A stretch of 64,000 nt of DNA from Afipia sp. (lineage in GTDB: Bacteria > Pseudomonadota > Alphaproteobacteria > Rhizobiales > Xanthobacteraceae). Below, piece after piece: positions 1 through 9,213 of this stretch (position 1 is its first letter; each line of letters opens with the position of its first letter). The stretch covers positions 1,302,001-1,366,000 of the forward strand of contig JANQAK010000003.1 of the NCBI GenBank assembly GCA_024707075.1. Direction: 5' to 3'. The position numbers were made by a program, and so were the translations under genes. Under the pieces are notes generated by a model. The model saw only the letters and a list, made by a program, of their open reading frames with translations. It searched no databases and was not told where the DNA came from.

Positions 1-572
1 AGCTGGTCGCGCGCGGCCTCGATCTTCTTCTTGGCGCTGTTGGCGTATTCCGAGGTCGGATACTTGCGGATCACTTCTTCAAGCGCGGCGATGGCCTTCT
101 CGGTGCGGCTCTGGTCGCGCGAAACGTCGGGAATCTGGTCGAAGTTGGAAGCCGCGATCAGGTACTGGGCATAGGCGGCGTCCGGGCTGCCGGGATGCAG
201 CGCGACGTAACGGTTGGCCGACGAAATGCACTCGTCGTAGTCGCCGCCTTCGTAAGCCGCATAGGCCGACATCAACAGCGACTTGCGCGCCCACTCCGAA
301 TACGGATGCTGGCGATCGACTTCCTCGAACTTCTTGGCGGCCGACTTGCGATCGCCCTTCTTGTTCATCAGGTACAAGCCCTCGTTGTAGAGCTTGTCCG
401 CCGGCTCATCGACGAAGGTCTCGTCCTTGGCGAAGAACTTGTCCCACAGCGCGCCGCCGCCGCATCCGCTCAGCGGCACGGTCAGGACCATCAGCCCGAA
501 CGCCAGCCGCGCGTGACGGGCAAAGCCGCTGTTGCGGGCCAGATCGGAAAATTTGCGCAGTTCAAGCGTCAT
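1..572 (-). CDS. bamD: Outer-membrane assembly lipoprotein BamD (3' end outside window)
   Basis: BamD is the essential lipoprotein of the BAM complex that helps fold beta-barrel proteins into the outer membrane. Reading from an ATG at 572, the protein has a short basic N-terminus, a hydrophobic stretch (residues about 23-35) and a lipobox VPLSGC with the lipidated Cys at residue 37. Tetratricopeptide-type helices follow, including the BamD-like stretch LYNEGLYLMNKKGDRKSAAK and a second repeat around YPTSEYANSAKKKIE. The gene runs off the left edge, so only about 190 residues are seen. It follows lpxC on the same strand after a 238-bp gap, the usual order downstream of the alphaproteobacterial dcw cluster. 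Confidence 0.93.
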   Translation of the reverse strand, partial: MTLELRKFSDLARNSGFARHARLAFGLMVLTVPLSGCGGGALWDKFFAKDETFVDEPADKLYNEGLYLMNKKGDRKSAAKKFEEVDRQHPYSEWARKSLLMSAYAAYEGGDYDECISSANRYVALHPGSPDAAYAQYLIAASNFDQIPDVSRDQSRTEKAIAALEEVIRKYPTSEYANSAKKKIEAARDQ

Positions 573-810
573 GCGTTTGGCCGACCTGAATATACATCCG
601 ACGCGCGAGACCGAACCGATCGCGGGTTTTGGGTTGCTGATAAGCCTGATGCCGTCGCTTCGGCACATGCAGTCCCATGGGCTCTTAAAACCATGCCTAT
701 GTAACTGAAAAAGAGTTCTTAACCAACCGGATAGGGAGACATTTCGCCCGGATTAAGGCGGATCGGCCGACTTGAACGGTGACTTGGTTAAACCCGGAAC
801 GCTGAGGCGT

Positions 811-1788
811 TCAGGACACATCCGGGCCGTAGGCCACGGCGACCATGCCGCCTGCGACATCGGCGTGACCGCGGGCGCGGCGCGCGACAACCGGGCGCTC
901 GAGCACCGGCTCGGTGGCTTCCACGATTCGCCAGGCATGGCGGTCGGCCATCAGGGCGGTGAGCACGGCATTGTTGAGCTTGTGGCCGCCACGCACCGAG
1001 CGATAGAGCCCGATCAGCGGCAAGCCAGCCAGCGCCAGATCGCCCACCACGTCGAGAACCTTGTGGCGGACGCATTCGTCGGCGTAGCGCAGGCCTTCGG
1101 TGTTCAGAAGGCGGGTTTCGTCAAACACCACGGAATTCTCAAGCGAGGCGCCGAGCGCGTAACCCGCGCTCCAGAGCTTGGCGACATCGCCCATGCAGCC
1201 GAAGGTGCGGGCGCGGCTGATATCACGGCGGAAACTGTCGGGATCGAGATCGAAGGCGTAGGCCTGCCGCCCGATGGGAGAATTGGCAAATTCGATTTCG
1301 AGTTCGGCGCGGAAGCCGCCGGCATAAGGCCGCAGTTCGCCGAACGATTCGCCCTGCACGACTTGCACCGGCTTCAGCACTTCGATGAAACGGCGCGCGG
1401 CGCTCTGCTGCACGATGCCGGCCTGGTCGATGGCCTCGACGAAAGGAGCGGCGCTGCCGTCCATGATCGGCACTTCAGGCCCATCGACTTCGATGGTGGC
1501 ATTATCGACGCCCATGCCGCGCAGCGCGGCCAGAACATGCTCGGCGGTGGAAACCAGCGGACCCTGATGGTCACCCAGCACGGTCGCAAAATCGGTGGCG
1601 ATGACGGAGGACGCGGTGGCCTGGACTTCGCGGGCCTGAGTTTCGCTGTCAGTGCCGGTGCGGATGAAAACGAAACCTGAATTGATGTCGGCGGGTCCCA
1701 TGGTCAGGCTGACCTGCGAACCGGAGTGGACGCCAATGCCCGTCACGGTGACGTGCGACCGGAGCGTTGTCTGCCGACTGGATTTCAT
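811..1788 (-). CDS. lpxC: UDP-3-O-acyl-N-acetylglucosamine deacetylase LpxC
   Basis: LpxC is the zinc enzyme that commits UDP-3-O-acyl-GlcNAc to lipid A by removing the N-acetyl group. The protein of 325 residues shows the zinc motifs TAEHVLAAL (His84) and HKVLD (His242, Asp246), and the start region SRQTTLRSHVTVTGIGVHSG typical of the family. I chose the ATG at 1788 rather than the longer frame opening at 1881 because homologues begin just before this stretch and the extra 31 residues look like untranslated leader. It lies between ftsZ and bamD, all on the minus strand. Length is slightly above the usual 300-320 residues. Confidence 0.95.
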   Translation of the reverse strand: MKSSRQTTLRSHVTVTGIGVHSGSQVSLTMGPADINSGFVFIRTGTDSETQAREVQATASSVIATDFATVLGDHQGPLVSTAEHVLAALRGMGVDNATIEVDGPEVPIMDGSAAPFVEAIDQAGIVQQSAARRFIEVLKPVQVVQGESFGELRPYAGGFRAELEIEFANSPIGRQAYAFDLDPDSFRRDISRARTFGCMGDVAKLWSAGYALGASLENSVVFDETRLLNTEGLRYADECVRHKVLDVVGDLALAGLPLIGLYRSVRGGHKLNNAVLTALMADRHAWRIVEATEPVLERPVVARRARGHADVAGGMVAVAYGPDVS

Positions 1789-2154
1789 TCCCGCTTGCCC
1801 AAAAGTCTCGTCATCCCGAGTCGCTCTAAACCGCGCGCTTGAACCGAGCTGGTTTCGCCTGTTGAACCGGCGTGCGACCAAGGATCATCCCCAAAGTGCG
1901 AAGACCTTAACCCCTGCACACCAGAGCGCCACTCACGCTTGTTTACAGATTGTTACCCTAAACTCGCCGTATTCATGCCGCCGGTCCGGCTCATTTACCC
2001 GGCCTCCGGCTTCGCCTCAAGCGGGTGCGGGCGCGTGAATTTTATCAGTCAAAACAAATAATTAGATAAACTCTCAATAAGGACCCTGGCGAATAAGCAA
2101 AATGCCCCGGCTTTTGGCCGGGGCATTTTCCATGGTCATGGATTGTAACAATTC
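1789..2154 (-). other. ftsZ-lpxC intergenic region
   Basis: This 366-bp gap has no convincing gene. The half next to ftsZ holds a GC hairpin. About 2030-2095 is clearly AT-rich compared with its surroundings and is the likeliest place for an lpxC promoter. I could not fix -35/-10 boxes. Confidence 0.5.
2099..2128 (-). terminator. Hairpin terminator after ftsZ
   Basis: A perfect 10-bp stem (2102-2111 with 2117-2126, arms ATGCCCCGGC/GCCGGGGCAT) surrounds a 5-nt loop and continues into A:T pairs on both sides. It starts about 30 bp beyond the ftsZ stop, where a rho-independent terminator is expected. The T tract is short (three on the minus strand). Confidence 0.7.
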
Positions 2155-3923
2155 TCAGGTCGCCTGACGCCGCAGGAAGGCGGGGATGTCCAGATGATCC
2201 TCCCCACCGGCCGCGGGGGCGACCGGGGCCGGACGGCCGTGCAGATCGAGTCCCTGAGGCGCCGGTCGGCGGGCGTATTCGGACACCGGGTCACCGGCCC
2301 CGCCATATTGGGCAGGAACGGGCCGCTGCGGCTTGCGCTCGGGAAGCGGCGGCATCGACGACATGGCCGGACCGGAGGCGCGGGCCGCGATCGGCGGCTC
2401 GGTTTCCTCGTCACGCCGGCCAAGGCCGACATTGGCCAGACGCTGCAACAGCGAGGCGCGCTTCTGCGGCGGATGTTCTTCCTGATTCTCTCCACGCGCC
2501 TGACGGATCTGGTTCTGGGCCGGCACCGGCAGTTCCTCGAACTGCGGCATGCGCGGCGCACGAACCGGCATCCGCTCGGCGGGCTGCGGAATGAACGATG
2601 ACGGCGGAGCCGCTTCCTGGAGGTTCATCGGCTCTTCGTGATCCGGGAACAGCGAGGGCTTCGGCGGCACCGGACGCACGCTGACGTCGCCATAGGCGGC
2701 GGGCTGCATTGGGGCCGGAGCCGGACGCTCGGTCGGTGAGACCGCTTCGGCGATGGCGGCGAGCGCGGCGCGGTCGATCTGGTCGGCGGTGGCGCGTGCG
2801 GGCGCCGGAGCCGAAGAGGCCACGGCCTGCTTCTGCTGCTGGGCGCGTTCGGCCATGCGCTGGTTGTCGGCGCGCAGACGCGCTGTCAGTTCTGCCAGAC
2901 GGCTTTCCGGAGCGCCGGACGTGATCGCCTGAACCGGCGTGGTGGCGCGGCTTGCGGCCACGGTATCGATGCCGGTGGCGACCACCGACACGCGGATGAC
3001 GCCGTCGAGGGTCTCGTCGAAGGTCGCGCCGACGATGATATTGGCATCGTTGTCGACCTCTTCACGGATGCGGGTGGCAGCTTCGTCGACCTCGAACAGG
3101 GTGAGGTCCTTGCCGCCGGTGATCGAGATCAGAAGGCCGCGCGCGCCGCGCATCGACGAATCGTCGATCAGCGGATTGGCGATCGCAGCCTCGGCCGCGG
3201 TCAGCGCGCGCTTCTCGCCCGTCGATTCGCCGGTGCCCATCATCGCCTTGCCCATTTCGCGCATCACGGCGCGAACGTCGGCGAAGTCGAGGTTGATGAG
3301 GCCTTCCTTGACCATCAGGTCGGTGATGCAGGCCACGCCCGAGTAGAGCACCTGGTCGGCCATCGCGAAGGCGTCGGCAAAAGTGGTCTTCTCGTTGGCG
3401 ACCCGGAACAGGTTCTGGTTCGGGATGATCAGCAGCGTATCGACCACCTTCTGAAGCTCGGCAATGCCGGCCTCGGCGGTGCGCATGCGGCGTTGGCCTT
3501 CGAAGTGGAACGGCTTGGTGACGACGCCGACGGTGAGGATGCCCATCTCGCGCGCGGTGGCGGCGATCACGGGGGCAGCCCCCGTGCCGGTGCCGCCGCC
3601 CATGCCGGCGGTGACGAACACCATGTTGGCGCCCGAGAGGTGATCCTTGATTTCGTCGAGTACTTCCTGGGCGGCGGCCGCCCCGACGTCCGGCTGCGAA
3701 CCCGCGCCGAGACCCTGCGTCACCTGGGTGCCCATCTGCACGATGCGTTCAGCCTTCGACATGGTGAGGGCCTGAGCGTCGGTATTGGCGACGACGAAGT
3801 CGACGCCCTGCAAACCGGCGGAAATCATGTTGTTGACGGCATTGCCGCCCGCGCCGCCGACACCGAACACGGTGATGCGGGGCCTCAGCTCGCGAACATC
3901 CGGGGGGTGAGATTGATGGTCAT
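2155..3923 (-). CDS. ftsZ: Cell division GTPase FtsZ (frameshift in codon ~8 as sequenced)
   Basis: FtsZ polymerises into the Z ring that drives septation. The long frame contains the GTP-binding core ([15 protein letters not shown], the tubulin signature [13 protein letters not shown], and [11 protein letters not shown]), a long Pro/Gln-rich linker of about 240 residues and the conserved C-terminal peptide DIPAFLRRQ that binds FtsA. The family start MTINLTP is encoded at 3923, preceded by a GAGAGG ribosome site, but lies in another frame. The C run at 3902-3907 has six bases where seven would join it to [15 protein letters not shown]. With one base restored the protein is 589 residues. The only in-frame conventional start without repair is a GTG at 3870, which would cut into the first beta-strand. 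Probably a sequence error. Confidence 0.95.
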
Positions 3924-4007
3924 GGTTGCCTCTCGATTACGCGCGCGTGGGGCTTGGGCTGCACGCCAAAGCGGTTGATGGAATGGTCTGATCCGGTGTT
4001 GAGATCA

Positions 4008-5330
4008 TCAGAAGCCCTCTCGAAGCCATCGTCCGACCTTTCCGAAGTAGCCGTTGGTCCCTGTCATGACCTGCCGCGTATGCCGCGGTTCAACGTGTTC
4101 CAGATGTGCGAATTGCGGATAGACCAGCAGGCCGGTGGGCACCGCGAATGACGCGCTCTTGGCTTCATTGGGCAGGCGGCCGAAGCCGAGCGGGCGGCCG
4201 ATGCGCACGTCGCGGCCAAGAATGCGGCTGGCAAGATCAGGGATGCCGGTGAGCTGCGACGCCCCGCCGGTCAGCACCACTCGCGCCCGCGGTTCTGCCG
4301 CAAAGGGGGAATCCGCGAGCCGGTCCCTGACCATTTCAAAAATCTCCTCGACCCGCTGCCGGACGATGTTTGCAATCGTGGCCCGGGACACCATCTGCGA
4401 CGCGTCGCCGTCGTGATCTCCCGCCGTCGGCACACTCATGACATCGCGCGCGTCTGATCCACCCGTCAGCACGGTGCCATATAACGTCTTGATTCGCTCG
4501 GCATCCGCAATGCACGCGCCTAAACCCCGCGCCAAATCCATGGTGACGTGTTGCCCGCCGAGCGCAAAACCGCTGGCATGGACGCACTGTCCGCCCGAGT
4601 AGGTCGCGATGGTCGTGGTGCCCGCCCCCATCTCCACCACGGCGGCGCCCAGGTCCGCCTCGTCATCGGTCAGCACCGACAGCCCCGAGACGTAAGGCGC
4701 GCAGGCCATGGCCTCGACATTGAGGTGGCAGCGCTCGACCACCAGCATCAGGTTCTTTGCTGCGGTTGCGTCAGCCGTGATGACATTCATTTCCACGCCG
4801 AAGTGACGCGCCACCATGCCGCTCGGGTCGCGGACGCCCTTGACGCCGTCGAGCGAGAAGCTGGACGGCAGGACATGGAGCACGGTGCGGCCCTGCGGCG
4901 TGGCATGGTGCATGCCGGCGCTGATGACCCGGCTGAGATCGGCGGGCGTCACCGCGCCGCCGCGCAATTCCGAGGACGCCTCGACGAGGTTGCCTTGCAG
5001 GCGGCCGGCCGACACCGACAGCAGGACCGATTCGACGCGGACCTTGGCCATGCGTTCGGCCAGCGCCACCGCCTGCCTCACGGCCTGCTCGCATTCGTTG
5101 AGGTCGACCACCGCGCCGGCCTTCACGCCGCGCGACTGGATATGGCTCAGCCCGATCAGTTCGACGGCATGGGTACGCCCGCGCAACGCGTCGCTCGGCG
5201 GGCACGGCTTCAGCCGCGCGATCAGACAGGCGATCTTGCTGGTGCCGATGTCGAGCGCCGCCACCAGCGCCGTCTTGTTCGGCGGCATCTGGCGGGTCTT
5301 CGGGGTCTGGGCGCGATCAAGACTTGTCAT
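4008..5330 (-). CDS. ftsA: Cell division protein FtsA
   Basis: FtsA is the actin-like ATPase that anchors FtsZ filaments to the inner membrane and recruits later division proteins. The 440-residue protein shows the actin-fold phosphate motifs LDIGTSKIACLIA near residue 27 and VEMGAGTTTIATYSGG, the adenosine motif VVLTGGASQLTGI, and a C-terminal amphipathic helix (YFGKVGRWLREGF) that is the membrane-targeting sequence. Its ATG overlaps the ftsQ stop by 4 nt (ATGA), and ftsZ follows after 84 bp, so ftsQ-ftsA-ftsZ are almost certainly cotranscribed. Confidence 0.96.
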   Translation of the reverse strand: MTSLDRAQTPKTRQMPPNKTALVAALDIGTSKIACLIARLKPCPPSDALRGRTHAVELIGLSHIQSRGVKAGAVVDLNECEQAVRQAVALAERMAKVRVESVLLSVSAGRLQGNLVEASSELRGGAVTPADLSRVISAGMHHATPQGRTVLHVLPSSFSLDGVKGVRDPSGMVARHFGVEMNVITADATAAKNLMLVVERCHLNVEAMACAPYVSGLSVLTDDEADLGAAVVEMGAGTTTIATYSGGQCVHASGFALGGQHVTMDLARGLGACIADAERIKTLYGTVLTGGSDARDVMSVPTAGDHDGDASQMVSRATIANIVRQRVEEIFEMVRDRLADSPFAAEPRARVVLTGGASQLTGIPDLASRILGRDVRIGRPLGFGRLPNEAKSASFAVPTGLLVYPQFAHLEHVEPRHTRQVMTGTNGYFGKVGRWLREGF

Positions 5331-6313
5331 GCCGCACCAGCCTTCTTCGGCTTCTTATCCTTGAACAATTCGTCGCGCGCCTTGGCGGCGGCTTCCGACA
5401 GCCGCACGGTCAGGCGATCCGGCAGCCGCATGTCGATGGCGGTGATGTCACGCGAGAACAGTCCGGTTTCCTTGTCCATCTTGCTGAGCGTCGCCAGCGC
5501 CTTCTCGACCTCGAATTCCGGCAGCCGGACATCGACGCCGTCGGCCAAGCGCAGATTCCAGCGCCGCTCGCCGACATAAACGATGGCTTTCACCTGCGAA
5601 CGCACCTGCGGATATTGCGCCAGCAGGCTGAGGAAATCCCGGGCGCGGGTTTCTGCGCCCTTGCCCACCACCAACGGCAGCGTCACGAAACGCCGCGCCA
5701 CGTAAGGCTCAAGCACCGTGCCGTCGTCCGAAATCACGGAGACGCGGCCGTTCTCCTGCCACAGCGCAAACGGCTTGCGTTCGGTGATGTCGATCTGCAA
5801 CCGGCCCGGATAGAGCTTCTGCACCGTGGCGTCGGCGATCCACGGATCGGCTTTCAGCTTGTCGCGCGCCGAGGCGGCATCGAGAAACAGCAGCGACGAG
5901 CGGCCGTTGACGCCGCCCACCGCGAGCACTTCGTCCTGCGTGAGCTGCTTGCGGCCGGTGATCGCGACGCTGGTGATGCGGAAGCCGATGGCATTGGCGG
6001 CGGCATTGCGGGTGTCGCTCAATGCGCCAAGCACGTCGTCGGCGTGATCGCCCTTGGCCACGCCGAGCGCGACCGCGCCGATCAGGACGAAAGTCGTCAC
6101 GGCAAGCCCGGCGAAGCGCGGCAGCCGGCGCTCCAGCATGGCGATCCAGGGATGGGACGCTTCAAAACGAATAGCGTCACGGGATGCAGTACGGCGCGCA
6201 GACGCCGCCGCGCGGCCACGCGAACGCGGCGCTGCGGAAGCGGCTCTTGTCTGAGGATTAGATTGGGGCCCCTGCGATCCTAGCGATCGAGAGAGGCGTC
6301 CTCCACCATCCAT
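5327..6313 (-). CDS. ftsQ: Cell division protein FtsQ
   Basis: FtsQ is a bitopic inner-membrane protein that links early Z-ring proteins to the septal synthesis complex through FtsB/FtsL. The 328-residue protein has a long basic, Arg/Ala-rich cytoplasmic N-terminus, one transmembrane segment near residues 75-92 (LAVTTFVLIGAVALGVA), a POTRA-type domain beginning FRITSVAITGRKQL, and a beta domain containing ERKPFALWQENG. The start at 6313 overlaps the end of ddl by 34 bp, common in this cluster. The stop overlaps the ftsA start. Confidence 0.93.
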   Translation of the reverse strand: MDGGGRLSRSLGSQGPQSNPQTRAASAAPRSRGRAAASARRTASRDAIRFEASHPWIAMLERRLPRFAGLAVTTFVLIGAVALGVAKGDHADDVLGALSDTRNAAANAIGFRITSVAITGRKQLTQDEVLAVGGVNGRSSLLFLDAASARDKLKADPWIADATVQKLYPGRLQIDITERKPFALWQENGRVSVISDDGTVLEPYVARRFVTLPLVVGKGAETRARDFLSLLAQYPQVRSQVKAIVYVGERRWNLRLADGVDVRLPEFEVEKALATLSKMDKETGLFSRDITAIDMRLPDRLTVRLSEAAAKARDELFKDKKPKKAGAA

Positions 6314-7206
6314 TGCACCAACTCGTCAAATGTTACGCCTGCGTGGACAGCAAGCTCTGGAACAAGTGACGTCTCGGTCATGCCGGGTTGGGTATTCACT
6401 TCGAGGCAGGACAATCCCCCAAGTCCCTCGATGCGGTCGTCGTAGCGGAAATCCGCACGGCTCACGCCCCGGCAGCCAAGCGCCACATGCGCCGCCAGCG
6501 TTAACCTTCGGACTTCCTGGTAAACAAAAGGTAAAATAGGTGCAGGCAGGATGTGTTTTGATGCGCCCGGAGAATACTTTGCCTCGTAATCGTAAAATTT
6601 TATCAATGGAACTATCTCGATGACGCCGGTCGCCTCGCCCTTGATGACGGCGCAGGTGAGTTCCTTTCCCGCGATGTATTTCTCCACCAGAAGCTGCTCG
6701 CCATGGGGCCAGTCCTCGCGGAAAAGCTCCTGCGGCGGATGGGCATGGGCCTCGGTGACGATGAAAACCCCGACGCTGGAGCCGTCCGCCACCGGCTTGA
6801 TGACGTAAGGCGGCGCCATGACATGGCCCTTGGCGATCTCGGCGCGCGTCAGCGTCAGGCCTTCCGGCACCGGGACGCCTGCGGTCGCCATTACGGTCTT
6901 GGCGAGGTCCTTCTGCATCGCCAGCGACGAGGCCAGCACGCCCGAATGGGTGTAGGGAATCCCGATCGTCTCCAGCACGCCCTGAATGGTGCCGTCCTCG
7001 CCGGGCTTGCCGTGCAGCATCACCAGCGCAACATCGGGTTTCAGCATGTCGAGCACGGTCGCGATGTCGCGCTTCACATCGATACGCGTGACGCGATAGC
7101 CCCGGCGCTCCAGCGCATCGGCGCAGGCCTTGCCCGACCGCAGCGAGACCTCCCGCTCCGACGACCACCCGCCCATCAGCACTGCAACGTGTTTTGACCC
7201 GCTCAT
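6280..7206 (-). CDS. ddl: D-alanine--D-alanine ligase
   Basis: Ddl joins two D-alanines with ATP to make the dipeptide that MurF adds to the cell-wall precursor. The 308-residue protein begins VAVLMGGWSSEREVSL, the N-terminal substrate loop of Ddl. It has the ATP-grasp stretches YVIKPVADGSSVGV and EVNTQPGMTETSLVPELA near the C-terminus. It is the first minus-strand gene after the interruption of the cluster by a plus-strand gene, so it probably has its own promoter in the 132-bp divergent gap at 7207-7338. It overlaps ftsQ. Confidence 0.95.
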   Translation of the reverse strand: MSGSKHVAVLMGGWSSEREVSLRSGKACADALERRGYRVTRIDVKRDIATVLDMLKPDVALVMLHGKPGEDGTIQGVLETIGIPYTHSGVLASSLAMQKDLAKTVMATAGVPVPEGLTLTRAEIAKGHVMAPPYVIKPVADGSSVGVFIVTEAHAHPPQELFREDWPHGEQLLVEKYIAGKELTCAVIKGEATGVIEIVPLIKFYDYEAKYSPGASKHILPAPILPFVYQEVRRLTLAAHVALGCRGVSRADFRYDDRIEGLGGLSCLEVNTQPGMTETSLVPELAVHAGVTFDELVQWMVEDASLDR

Positions 7207-7338
7207 GACAACCCGCTTTTTACCTTCGCCCTAACTACGCTGATTTGCGCCGATGACCAAGCCGCTGCGAGTCGGCTACTGTCCCCGCGATACGAGAATC
7301 AGCGCGCCAAGCAAGGCTCAACAAGAAGGCTTATTTTC

Positions 7339-8112
7339 ATGATCCGAGCCTGGCTCGACCTGCCTCCCGCCGGCATTTTCGGCGTGCTGATCGTGCTGTA
7401 TTTCGGCACGCCGCTGCTGCTCGCCGTGATCGCCTTTCGCGGCCCGCTGGCCCGGCCCGTGCAATCGCTGACCGGAGTGGTCGCGCCGTTCTTCAACGGC
7501 GTCGCCATCCTGTTCGCGCTGCTGACGGGCTTTCTCGCTGCCGACGTCGCCGAGCGCGGCCGTCAGGCCTATCGCGTGGTCCACACCGAAGCCGGCGAAC
7601 TGCGCAACATCCATACCCTCAGCGTCGCCTCGGCGTCGGACATGCGCGCGATCCGCGCCGCACTGAAGACATACGTGACGTCGGTCGTCACGGAAGAATG
7701 GCCGGCGATGGATGACATGCGGCTGTCGCCGAACACCGGAGCCGCCTATGACGCCCTTCTGCACGAGGTGAGTATTCCCTCGATCGCGAAGGATTCCGGA
7801 CAGGCCGTGCATTCCGCGCTGCTCACGGCCACGTTGCGGGTCGGCACCGCGCGCAACGACCGTCTTGCGCTGTCGTCCGACCACACCAACGACCTGAAAT
7901 GGCTGGTGGTGATCGTGCTCGGCCTGCTGACGCAGGTGGGAATCGGCCTCGTCCATCTGGAGAAGCCGCGCGCGTTCCTGGCATCGCTCGCAGTGTTCGC
8001 GAGCGCCGCCATCGTCGCCCTCGGCATCATCGCGCTTCAGGAATATCCGTTCGACGGCACGTTCCAGGTCTCATCGCAGCCGATCAAGACGCTGCAAGCC
8101 TTGAGCGAGTGA
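7339..8112 (+). CDS. DUF4239 membrane protein inside the dcw cluster
   Basis: Function unknown. The 257-residue protein has two N-terminal transmembrane segments (about residues 10-32 and 45-68), a soluble middle of about 120 residues, and two C-terminal transmembrane segments (about 190-208 and 216-236). This 2+2 layout and motifs such as GRQAYRVVHTEAGELRNI fit the DUF4239 (bestrophin-like) family, which could suggest a channel-like role, but that is inference. The start is supported by AAGAAGG about 11 bp upstream. It is the only plus-strand gene within the cluster and separates murB from ddl. Confidence 0.8.
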   Translation: MIRAWLDLPPAGIFGVLIVLYFGTPLLLAVIAFRGPLARPVQSLTGVVAPFFNGVAILFALLTGFLAADVAERGRQAYRVVHTEAGELRNIHTLSVASASDMRAIRAALKTYVTSVVTEEWPAMDDMRLSPNTGAAYDALLHEVSIPSIAKDSGQAVHSALLTATLRVGTARNDRLALSSDHTNDLKWLVVIVLGLLTQVGIGLVHLEKPRAFLASLAVFASAAIVALGIIALQEYPFDGTFQVSSQPIKTLQALSE

Positions 8113-8147
8113 CTTTGAGCCACGTGAAGGCCTGAAACCATTTCTGA

Positions 8148-8264
8148 GTCGTCCCCGCGAAGGCGGGGACCCATGCTCCCTGCGTTTCACATGAGGGAAT
8201 GACGTCAGCTACATTCTTGAACGATGGTTCGGTGGTTATGGGTCCCCGCCTTCGCGGGGACGAC
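8148..8264. repeat. Paired palindromic element, family A copy 1
   Basis: Two 25-bp inverted arms (8148-8172 and 8240-8264) are exact reverse complements across a 67-bp spacer. Each arm is itself a hairpin with a CCCCGCC-type stem. The unit matches copies near 45.6, 62.0 and 63.3 kb. It sits in the gap between the convergent DUF4239 gene and murB. Confidence 0.9.
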
Positions 8265-8295
8265 GCGGAGTTTTGTGCGGGCATCCCGACAATAA

Positions 8296-9213
8296 TTACG
8301 CCACCCCGATCCGCTTGATCTCCCACTGCAACTCGATGCCGGAGCTGTCCTTCACCCGCGCACGCACGGTTTCGCCAAGCGTCTCGATGTCGTGAGCCGT
8401 GGCATCGCCGGTATTGATGAGAAAATTGCAATGCATCTCCGACACCTGCGCGCCGCCGACGCGGAAGCCGCGCATCCCGGCGGCATCGATCAGCTTCCAC
8501 GAACTGTGGCCCGGCGGATTCTTGAAGGTCGAGCCACCGGTCTTCTCGCGGATCGGCTGCGCGGTCTCGCGATGGGTCTGCACCTCGGCCATGCGAACGC
8601 GAATTTTTTCAGGATCGGTGATCTGTCCACGATAGAGCGCCGAGGTGAAGATGATCGAGGTGTCCACGCCTGAATTGCGATAGACAAACTTCATATCGGC
8701 GTTGGAAAATGCGACGCGCTCGCCGTTGCGCGTGACGCCCCTCGCCTCCACCAGCACGTCTTTCGTTTCGCCGCCGTTGGCGCCCGCATTCATGCGCAGC
8801 GCGCCGCCGATCGAGCCGGGAATCCCGAAGTAGAATTCCAGCCCGCCGATGTTGGCCGCGGCAGCAGCCTCCGCTACGCGCTTGTCGAGAGCAGCCGTGC
8901 CCGCGCGCACTGTATCGCCGTCAGCCTTGATCTCGCCAAAGCCGCGCGGCGACAGGCGGATCACCACGCCCTCGACGCCGCCATCGCGCACAATCAGATT
9001 GGAGCCGACGCCGACCGTATAAACCGGAACGTCGTGCGGCAGCCTCATAAGGAAATAAGCGAGATCGTCTTCGTCCGCAGGCGTGAACAGGATTTGCGCC
9101 GGACCGCCGACGCGAAACCACGTCAGCGGCGCCAGTGACTCGTTGGCCAGCAAGCGCCCGCGCAATTCCGGCATCGCGGATCTCAGATCGGCGCTGATGT
9201 CAGGGAAGGTCAT
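8296..9213 (-). CDS. murB: UDP-N-acetylenolpyruvoylglucosamine reductase MurB
   Basis: MurB is the FAD enzyme that reduces UDP-GlcNAc-enolpyruvate to UDP-MurNAc with NADPH. The 305-residue protein has FAD-binding motifs [30 protein letters not shown] and [17 protein letters not shown]. The catalytic region is GGSTFKNP (Ser228), with Glu259 in [10 protein letters not shown] chose the ATG at 9213 because it overlaps the upstream stop as ATGA and matches the family start. The frame itself opens 21 bp earlier. Confidence 0.95.
   Translation of the reverse strand: MTFPDISADLRSAMPELRGRLLANESLAPLTWFRVGGPAQILFTPADEDDLAYFLMRLPHDVPVYTVGVGSNLIVRDGGVEGVVIRLSPRGFGEIKADGDTVRAGTAALDKRVAEAAAAANIGGLEFYFGIPGSIGGALRMNAGANGGETKDVLVEARGVTRNGERVAFSNADMKFVYRNSGVDTSIIFTSALYRGQITDPEKIRVRMAEVQTHRETAQPIREKTGGSTFKNPPGHSSWKLIDAAGMRGFRVGGAQVSEMHCNFLINTGDATAHDIETLGETVRARVKDSSGIELQWEIKRIGVA

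Noticed and set aside
2155-3870. ftsZ starting at the GTG at 3870
   Set aside because: It would delete the first conserved beta-strand. Family residues continue upstream to 3923 once one base is restored.
7318-7956. A 212-residue minus-strand frame
   Set aside because: Antisense to the DUF4239 gene; Arg/His-rich shadow.
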